Assembly (NCBI GenBank): GCA_937863625.1
Contig: CALMGO010000301.1
Span: 1-8,792, forward strand
Length of the DNA: 8,792 bases
Direction of reading: 5' to 3'
Origin: an uncultured bacterium
GTDB taxonomy: Bacteria > Planctomycetota > DG-23 > SLPQ01
The position numbers were made by a program, and so were the translations under genes. Positions 1 through 4,807 of this stretch are shown here, in pieces. Below the pieces are notes generated by a model, which saw nothing but the letters and a program-made list of their open reading frames with translations, was not told where the DNA came from and searched no databases. Each line of letters opens with the position of its first letter. Position 1 is the first letter of the stretch.

Positions 1-151
1 CAATTATTGCCCTGATGTCAAGCCGCATCGAGTCCCCCCCGGGACACGTGCCGACGTATATTAGAACCACCGTACTGAATGATAGAAACAGCGCCTTCCC
101 TCGCAAGCGGAATTTAATCCTGTCGTTGCACTTCCAGTGGTGCGCGGTCCC
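1..151. other. Non-coding stretch downstream of livF
   Basis: No ORF here has support from codon pattern or recognisable protein sequence. It contains a small C-rich inverted repeat (GTCCC at 32-36, GGGAC at 41-45), a CACGTG element at 42-52, and, reading leftward, a TTGACA at 16-21 that could be a -35 box for a gene beyond the edge. The matching -10 would fall outside the window. No convincing terminator with a T-tract follows livF, so the operon may continue leftward, for instance into a binding-protein gene. Confidence 0.5.
42..52. repeat. Inverted copy of the CACGTG element seen upstream of livH
   Basis: GGACACGTGCC on the plus strand is the exact reverse complement of the 11-base core at 3765-3775. 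Outside the core, the extended match to 38-52 differs by a single base gap. Both copies lie in non-coding DNA. It may be a binding site for a regulator shared by livH and an off-window gene. Confidence 0.3.
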
Positions 152-862
152 CTAAGCGCCGCCGAGGTAAGCCTCTATGACCGCCGGATGGTTTCTAAGT
201 TCATCGGCATCCCCCGTAACGGCCACATGACCCGTTTCGAGGACGTATCCCCTGTCGGCCACTTCAAGCGCCATGTGGGCGTTTTGCTCCACAAGAAGGA
301 TGGTCACCCCCTCCCGGCGAATCTGTGCAATGGTCGCGAATATCTGCTCAATAAGCATGGGAGCCAGCCCAAGGCTCGGCTCGTCCAATAGCAGCACCTT
401 CGGCCGCGCCATAAGCGCTCTGGCCAGCGCCAGCATCTGCTGCTCTCCCCCCGAGAGGGTCCCCGCCAGCTGGGCGCGCCGGCTGCCCAGGACATCAAAA
501 AGCCCTGTCATTTTCTCGATATCCCGCTTTACTCCGGCTTTGTCACCCCTTTGATATGCACCCATTTCGAGGTTTTCCAGCACAGTCATGTTCGCAAACA
601 GCCTCCTGCCCTCAGGGCAATGAACAAGCCCGAGACGCGCCGTTTCATAGGGTCTGAGTCTGTCAATGCGCCTGTCTTCGAGATAGACGGCCCCCCCGCT
701 CGGCCGGACCAGACCCGAAATGACCTTGAGGGTGGTAGACTTACCGGCCCCGTTGGCCCCGAGAATCGCGACGATCTCGCCGGCCCGAACCTCGATGGAC
801 ACCCCCCTGAGGGCGGCTATCCCGCCATACCCGGCCTCGATGTTTTCAAGCCTCAGCGTCAT
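152..862 (-). CDS. livF: HAAT-family ABC transporter ATPase, LivF type
   Basis: A 236-residue cytoplasmic ATPase of normal LivF length. Walker A is GANGAGKST (35-43), then LVHCPEGRRLFANMTVLENL (79-98, the LivF form of the Q-loop region), the ABC signature LSGGEQQMLALARAL (136-150), Walker B VLLLDEPSLGLAP (156-168), and VEQNA (191-195), where LivF proteins usually carry Gln in place of the switch His. It pairs with LivG, so the catalytic site with the missing His is presumably the degenerate half of the heterodimer. Its ATG overlaps the livG TGA. It is the last gene of the visible operon, with 151 bases of non-coding sequence after its TAG. A substrate-binding protein, normally part of the set, is not in the window and may lie past the left edge. 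Confidence 0.94.
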   Translation of the reverse strand: MTLRLENIEAGYGGIAALRGVSIEVRAGEIVAILGANGAGKSTTLKVISGLVRPSGGAVYLEDRRIDRLRPYETARLGLVHCPEGRRLFANMTVLENLEMGAYQRGDKAGVKRDIEKMTGLFDVLGSRRAQLAGTLSGGEQQMLALARALMARPKVLLLDEPSLGLAPMLIEQIFATIAQIRREGVTILLVEQNAHMALEVADRGYVLETGHVAVTGDADELRNHPAVIEAYLGGA

Positions 863-1677
863 TTGGCCTCGCCCAGGTAGGCTTCTATGACCGCAGGGTT
901 GCTGCGGACGTCGTCGGGAGTGCCGCTTGCGATGACCCTGCCATGGTCAAGAACGGTAATGCTCTTGCAGACACCCATGACAAAACGCATGTCGTGCTCG
1001 ATCAGGAGCACCGTAAGGTGAAACTGGTCACGAACCCACGAAATGAGCTCCATAAGTTGCTCGGTTTCGGCACTGTTCATTCCGGCGGCGGGTTCATCGA
1101 GGAGAAGCAGCCGCGGCTCGGTCGCAAGTGCGCGTGCAATTTCAAGACGCCTCTGTTGACCGTACGGCAGACTTCCGGCCTCGTCGCGCGAACGCGCGTC
1201 GAGGTCAAAAAGCCGAAGGAACTGCATCGCCCTCTCAGTAATGTCGCGCTCCTGGCTTCTAAAAATGCCCGCTCGCACTATTGATGACAAGAGTCCGGCG
1301 CGATTGTGGTGATGATACGCGACCCGCACGTTATCAAGGACGCTCATCTTTCTGAAAAGGCGTATATTCTGGAAAGTTCTCGCAATCCCGAGCCGCGTGA
1401 TGTGGTGCGGCCTCATAGCGGTTATGTCGCGCCCCTGGAACAAGACCTGCCCCGTAGTAGGCCGGTACACACCGCTGATTATGTTGAACGCAGTCGTCTT
1501 GCCGGCGCCATTCGGGCCTATGAGCCCGACGATGTCCATATCGTATACGGCCATGTTTACGTTTTCGAGCGCTGCGAGCCCGCCGAATTTTATGGTGAGA
1601 TCCCCCAGCGCAAGCAACGCAAACTCCCTGCGTAGTCCTTCAGCAGGCAACTCATAACTCAGGCGGCCGGTTGTCAT
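859..1677 (-). CDS. livG: HAAT-family ABC transporter ATPase, LivG type
   Basis: A 272-residue cytoplasmic ATPase. Walker A is GPNGAGKTT (54-62), the Q-loop is ARTFQNIRLF (99-108), the ABC signature is LPYGQQRRLEIARAL (170-184), Walker B is LLLLDEPAAGMN (190-201), and the switch His228 is in LLIEHDM. The LPYGQQ form and C-terminal PAVIEAYLG are typical of LivG rather than LivF. It energises import through LivH and LivM as a heterodimer with LivF. Its ATG overlaps the livM stop (ATGA), with GGGAGG nine bases upstream. About 20 residues precede the usual LivG start, so a downstream TTG near residues 20-22 (ALLALGDLTIKFGG) is a possible alternative, but the coupled ATG is preferred. It overlaps livF by four bases. 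Confidence 0.94.
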   Translation of the reverse strand: MTTGRLSYELPAEGLRREFALLALGDLTIKFGGLAALENVNMAVYDMDIVGLIGPNGAGKTTAFNIISGVYRPTTGQVLFQGRDITAMRPHHITRLGIARTFQNIRLFRKMSVLDNVRVAYHHHNRAGLLSSIVRAGIFRSQERDITERAMQFLRLFDLDARSRDEAGSLPYGQQRRLEIARALATEPRLLLLDEPAAGMNSAETEQLMELISWVRDQFHLTVLLIEHDMRFVMGVCKSITVLDHGRVIASGTPDDVRSNPAVIEAYLGEAK

Positions 1678-2660
1678 GCTTCACGCCCTCCCCGGCCCGC
1701 CATGCCGAAAAGTCTCCTAATGCCGGCGCACTCGAACAGTTCCTTGCTGCCAAGAAGCCCTTGCGGACGAAGTATCATGAGCATTACAAGCACCAGCGCG
1801 TACAACATTACCCACCAGTCCGCCACAGGCGAGCCCGCGATTGTGACGTGGCTCATGCGAAGCAGCTCGGGCACCTCGTAAAGCACAATGACGGCGATAA
1901 ATGTCCCGGACAAGCTGCCAAGACCGCCCAGGACGACCATCAGCAGTATTTTGACGCTCTCCATGAAGTTAAACGCCTCAGGGGCGATTCTCGTCGTGTA
2001 CGTCGCATAGAGCACCCCGGCAAGGCCCGCAAAGGCGGCGCCGAGCACGAACACAAGCAGCTTGTACTTGACCACATTGACGCCGCACATCGCGCTGGCT
2101 ACCTCGTCTTCCCTCAGCGACAGTATTGCCCTGCCGTGGCTGGAGTGCCTTATGTTTCTTATCACAAGCGTGCATGTGCCGACCGCGAGTACGCCAAGGA
2201 CAATGTGCGTCAGGTTGTGCGCGACCCGCGCCTTCAGGTCGTACAACGCGCCATCCGGCCACACCAGTCCGCCGAACGGGAAACTGCTGGCCCCCCCTAC
2301 CACAGCAAGATTGTTCAGAATGTTGACCACAATCAGAGAAAACCCCAATGAGGCGATTGCAAGGTAGTCACCCTGGAGCCTGAGGCTCGGCAGGCCAACA
2401 ATGAGCCCGACCAAGGCCGCACCTCCCATAGCGGCTGTGATGCCTCCGCAGAAAAGGAGCGCGCCCGGAATACCAGGCCCTGCCTGATGTGAGTAGATGA
2501 TAAAGGCGCTCCCACAGTATGCCCCCACAGCCCAGAAACCGGCGTGCCCCAGCGAAAACAGGCCCGCATATCCGTTGATGAGATTGAGCGACAGAGCCAG
2601 CACAAGGTACACGCATATGAGGACGAAGTCGTTTGATAGTCTTGAAAAAAGTGCTTCCAC
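1674..2660 (-). CDS. livM: HAAT-family ABC transporter permease, LivM type
   Basis: A 328-residue membrane protein of normal length for LivM. Visible family signatures are LALSLNLINGYAGLFSLGHA (21-40) followed by GFWAVGAY, then GLPSLRLQGDYLAIASLGF (89-107), the cytoplasmic ATPase-contact loop around SSHGRAILSLREDEVASAMCG (173-193), MVVLGGLGSLSGT (241-253) and RPQGLLG (298-304). Hydrophobic stretches are consistent with about eight to ten membrane segments. It pairs with LivH to form the transmembrane channel. Translation starts at GTG, immediately after the livH TAA with no gap; GGGAGAAGG lies five bases upstream inside livH, so the two are probably translationally coupled. Its TGA stop overlaps the livG ATG in an ATGA. 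No truncation or frameshift is seen. Confidence 0.93.
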   Translation of the reverse strand: MEALFSRLSNDFVLICVYLVLALSLNLINGYAGLFSLGHAGFWAVGAYCGSAFIIYSHQAGPGIPGALLFCGGITAAMGGAALVGLIVGLPSLRLQGDYLAIASLGFSLIVVNILNNLAVVGGASSFPFGGLVWPDGALYDLKARVAHNLTHIVLGVLAVGTCTLVIRNIRHSSHGRAILSLREDEVASAMCGVNVVKYKLLVFVLGAAFAGLAGVLYATYTTRIAPEAFNFMESVKILLMVVLGGLGSLSGTFIAVIVLYEVPELLRMSHVTIAGSPVADWWVMLYALVLVMLMILRPQGLLGSKELFECAGIRRLFGMAGRGGREA

Positions 2661-3746
2661 TTAGACCTTCTCCCTCTCGTGTCTGCCGAAAAACCCGTTG
2701 GGAAGGAAAACGAGAATCACTATGAGTATCGCAAACGCGAATGCATCCTGGTACGGCGCCGTTATGGGACTTAACTGCACAAGGCTTTCGGCGGTCCCGA
2801 GCGCCAATCCGCCAAGAAGCGCCCCCGGTATGCTTCCAATGCCACCGATGACCGCCGCCACGAAGGCCTTCAACCCCGGCATGATACCCATCGTGGGCTT
2901 TATGGTGCCGTAGTACATCCCAACAAGGGCCGCACCCGCACCGGCCAGAAGCGCGCCTATGAAGAACGTGAAGCTTATTACGCGGTCGACATTTATGCCC
3001 ATAAGGCCGGCTGTTTCGAAATCATACGACACCGCTCGCATTGCCTTGCCGATCCTGGTGTGTCTGACAAGAAAGTGCAATCCTACGGCGATGAGGGCAA
3101 CGCTCGTCCAGATGATTATCTGCTTTCTTCGCACCGTCACTCGGGGGTAACGATAAAACCTACGCGCACCGTGTTCGGCGGCCCACCGGAACTCTTCTTC
3201 GCTTATGGCGAAGCCCGCAGGCGAAAGAAACTGCTCACTTCCGACGTCGTCTCTCCAGAAGACCTCCGTATCAAAGACCGCTCCCGGCCTGACGTCAGTC
3301 GCATTGATCTCAAAAGTAGGGTACCGCCGGTCCACCACGAGAGGGGGCTTGCGAAAGGCCTCGGTATTTTGTGAAAAGACCTTGAGAGCCGCGTTCTGGA
3401 GGAAAAGCGAAACGCCCAGCGCCGTCAAGAGCGCCGCAATACGGCTGGCGCGCCTTAGCGGCCGGTAGGCGAGTCTTTCAACGATGACCGCCAGAACACC
3501 CGCCGCAGCGCCTGCGACGAGCATGGCGCACAAAAGGAGCATTGCGGTGTCGTATGGCTCTGCAAGACCCGTTGTTCTGACAACGGCAAGAAAGATGAAG
3601 GCCGCGTATGCACCGATCATATAGAATTCGCCGTGAGCGAAATTGATGAGCTTGATGATCCCGTAAACCATCGTGTATCCAAGCGCTATGAGCGCGTAGA
3701 TACAGCCGAGAGCCAGACCGTCGAGTAAAAGAGAAAGAAGCGTCAT
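2661..3746 (-). CDS. livH: HAAT-family ABC transporter permease, LivH type, with extra extracytoplasmic segment
   Basis: A 361-residue inner-membrane permease, against roughly 290-310 for typical LivH. The start has the family pattern LDGLALGCIYALIALGYTMVYG, then INFAHGEFYMIGAYAAF (residues 34-50), ERLAYRPLRRASRIAALLTALG (90-111), the cytoplasmic coupling region RIGKAMRAVSYDFETAGLMGINVDRV (231-256), AAVIGGIGSIPGALLGGLALGTAES (297-321) and the C-terminal PNGFFG. Together with LivM it forms the pore of an importer powered by LivG and LivF. The extra length lies at about 143-203, a hydrophilic stretch rich in acidic and aromatic residues between two membrane segments, on the side opposite the coupling loop and hence outside. 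That is where a binding protein would dock. The ATG at 3746 has a purine-rich GGGAAGGG just upstream. Its TAA stop directly abuts the livM start. The substrate may not be a branched-chain amino acid: amides, urea and others use the same family. Confidence 0.92.
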   Translation of the reverse strand: MTLLSLLLDGLALGCIYALIALGYTMVYGIIKLINFAHGEFYMIGAYAAFIFLAVVRTTGLAEPYDTAMLLLCAMLVAGAAAGVLAVIVERLAYRPLRRASRIAALLTALGVSLFLQNAALKVFSQNTEAFRKPPLVVDRRYPTFEINATDVRPGAVFDTEVFWRDDVGSEQFLSPAGFAISEEEFRWAAEHGARRFYRYPRVTVRRKQIIIWTSVALIAVGLHFLVRHTRIGKAMRAVSYDFETAGLMGINVDRVISFTFFIGALLAGAGAALVGMYYGTIKPTMGIMPGLKAFVAAVIGGIGSIPGALLGGLALGTAESLVQLSPITAPYQDAFAFAILIVILVFLPNGFFGRHEREKV

Positions 3747-3764
3747 TAACCCTTCCCGCTCAAT

Positions 3765-3778
3765 GGCACGTGTCCGGG
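3765..3778. promoter_or_regulatory. CACGTG-centred element upstream of livH
   Basis: The 44-base gap between the oxidoreductase and livH contains GGCACGTGTCCGGG (plus strand). The same 11-base core, GGCACGTGTCC, appears inverted at 42-52 in the other intergenic stretch. The core is a near-palindrome around CACGTG, which would suit a dimeric regulator. The gap has no clear -35/-10 pair, so livH is probably read from the upstream promoter and this site, if real, would modulate it. Purely inferred. Confidence 0.3.
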
Positions 3779-3790
3779 TTGCGAGTCCTT

Positions 3791-4795
3791 CTACGGGGAA
3801 TCAGCAAGCATTTCCTCGATGGTTACTTTTCGTCCTTCCTCCGAGGACCTGATTGCGGCAAGTATGACCGCCAACGCCTGAAGTCCCTCTTCGCCGCCGG
3901 TCTCAGGCCGGGAGTGTTGGCGCGCTGACCGCGCGAAGTCGTCCAACTCCTCGGCTATCGGGTCCACGTCTGAGCCTGCGCTGCGCGTCTCCACACGGTC
4001 ATCCTTGTACCGCATGATAAAGTCCGCCGAGGTTCGGTCGCACTGTAGAAGCGCCTCCGTGCCGTAGATATTCATGAAATTACTCGACGGCACCGTATAC
4101 GCGGTGCCTATGTAACCGAGGACACCGCTTTCATACTCCAGTGCTATCACTCCTACGTCGTCTATCTCGGCCGGCGTAGCGCGCCGTCCGGACATTGCGG
4201 TGACGCTTCTTACCGGTCCCAAAAGATAGTTGAATGTATCAACTGTGTGGACCGCCAACTGCATCATCGGCCCGCCGGGACAGCGGTCGCGATACCAGCG
4301 CCACATGTCGGCGGTGAGCCGCAATCCGCCGTTGTGCGCAATGTGTCCCTCAATAAGAACAAGAGTGCCAAGTGCTCCGGCGTCGACAATCCCTTTGGCC
4401 ATGCGGGCGCTGGCAGACCTGCGCGCAACGTGCCCGACGAATAGCGTCACCCCTGCGTCGGCGGCGACCTTTATCGCGGCCTTGGCCTGGCGGATGTCAT
4501 TTGTTATCGGCTTTTCGACGAAAACATGCTTGCCCGCCCGGGACGCCATTTCAATCAATTCGAAGTGCGTGTCGTTTGGAGTCACTATCAATACGCCGTC
4601 AAGAGAGTCGTCGCCAAGGAGCTCCTCGAAACTCCCGTACGCCCTTCCCCCGTAATCACGCACGAAGCCCTGCGCCACCTCTACGTCTGCATCGTATGCA
4701 CCCACCAGAAGCAATTCCTTACTTTTGGGCAGATGCGCCGCTATATCGCGGGCAAACCCTCCTGAACCTATAACCGCCGCTCTGAAATCATTCAT
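3791..4795 (-). CDS. Gfo/Idh/MocA-family NAD(P)-dependent oxidoreductase
   Basis: A 334-residue protein of the usual family length. The N-terminal Rossmann fold has the dinucleotide loop GSGGFA (residues 10-15) after a short beta strand. The conserved EKP (94-96) supplies the catalytic lysine, Lys95. The C-terminal alpha/beta domain carries GGPMMQLAVHTVD (174-186), with His183 and Asp186 conserved. The Asp usually found four residues before that His (Asp172 in Bacillus inositol dehydrogenase) is Gln179 here, as in some subfamilies. Members oxidise or reduce sugars, inositols, amino-sugars or their acids with NAD(P). It is cytoplasmic; no signal peptide. Its gene starts 10 bases after the lyase stop and ends 44 bases before livH, so it may process sugars released by the lyase or brought in by the transporter. 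The ATG at 4795 is preferred over 4816 because of the GAGGAGG site. The exact substrate cannot be assigned. Confidence 0.9.
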   Translation of the reverse strand: MNDFRAAVIGSGGFARDIAAHLPKSKELLLVGAYDADVEVAQGFVRDYGGRAYGSFEELLGDDSLDGVLIVTPNDTHFELIEMASRAGKHVFVEKPITNDIRQAKAAIKVAADAGVTLFVGHVARRSASARMAKGIVDAGALGTLVLIEGHIAHNGGLRLTADMWRWYRDRCPGGPMMQLAVHTVDTFNYLLGPVRSVTAMSGRRATPAEIDDVGVIALEYESGVLGYIGTAYTVPSSNFMNIYGTEALLQCDRTSADFIMRYKDDRVETRSAGSDVDPIAEELDDFARSARQHSRPETGGEEGLQALAVILAAIRSSEEGRKVTIEEMLADSP

Positions 4796-4800
4796 GTCCG

Positions 4801-4807
4801 CCTCCTC
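4801..4807 (-). promoter_or_regulatory. Ribosome binding site that sets the oxidoreductase start
   Basis: GAGGAGG on the minus strand lies five bases before the ATG at 4795 and overlaps the end of the lyase gene. A nearly ideal Shine-Dalgarno at ideal spacing favours this ATG over an in-frame ATG at 4816, which would add seven charged residues before the Rossmann strand and has no comparable site. Confidence 0.8.

Noticed and set aside
1..21. TTGACA at 16-21 (minus strand) as a second promoter
   Set aside because: The -10 region would lie outside the window, so it cannot be assessed. A single perfect -35 hexamer is not enough.
32..45. GTCCC-CCCC-GGGAC hairpin downstream of livF as a terminator
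   Set aside because: Only five base pairs, about 105 bases after the livF stop, with no T-tract on either side. Not a credible intrinsic terminator.
166..893. A near-identical 20-base repeat at about 166-185 and 874-893 (AGGTAAGCCTCTATGACCGC versus AGGTAGGCTTCTATGACCGC)
   Set aside because: These encode the shared C-terminal PAVIEAYLG of LivF and LivG, a family feature of paralogous ATPases rather than a mobile repeat or attachment site.
1671..2351. A 226-codon open frame on the plus strand opposite livM
   Set aside because: Its translation is rich in His, Arg, Gln and Lys with no family motif, and it lies fully antisense to a clear LivM. It is a by-product of GC-biased codon use.
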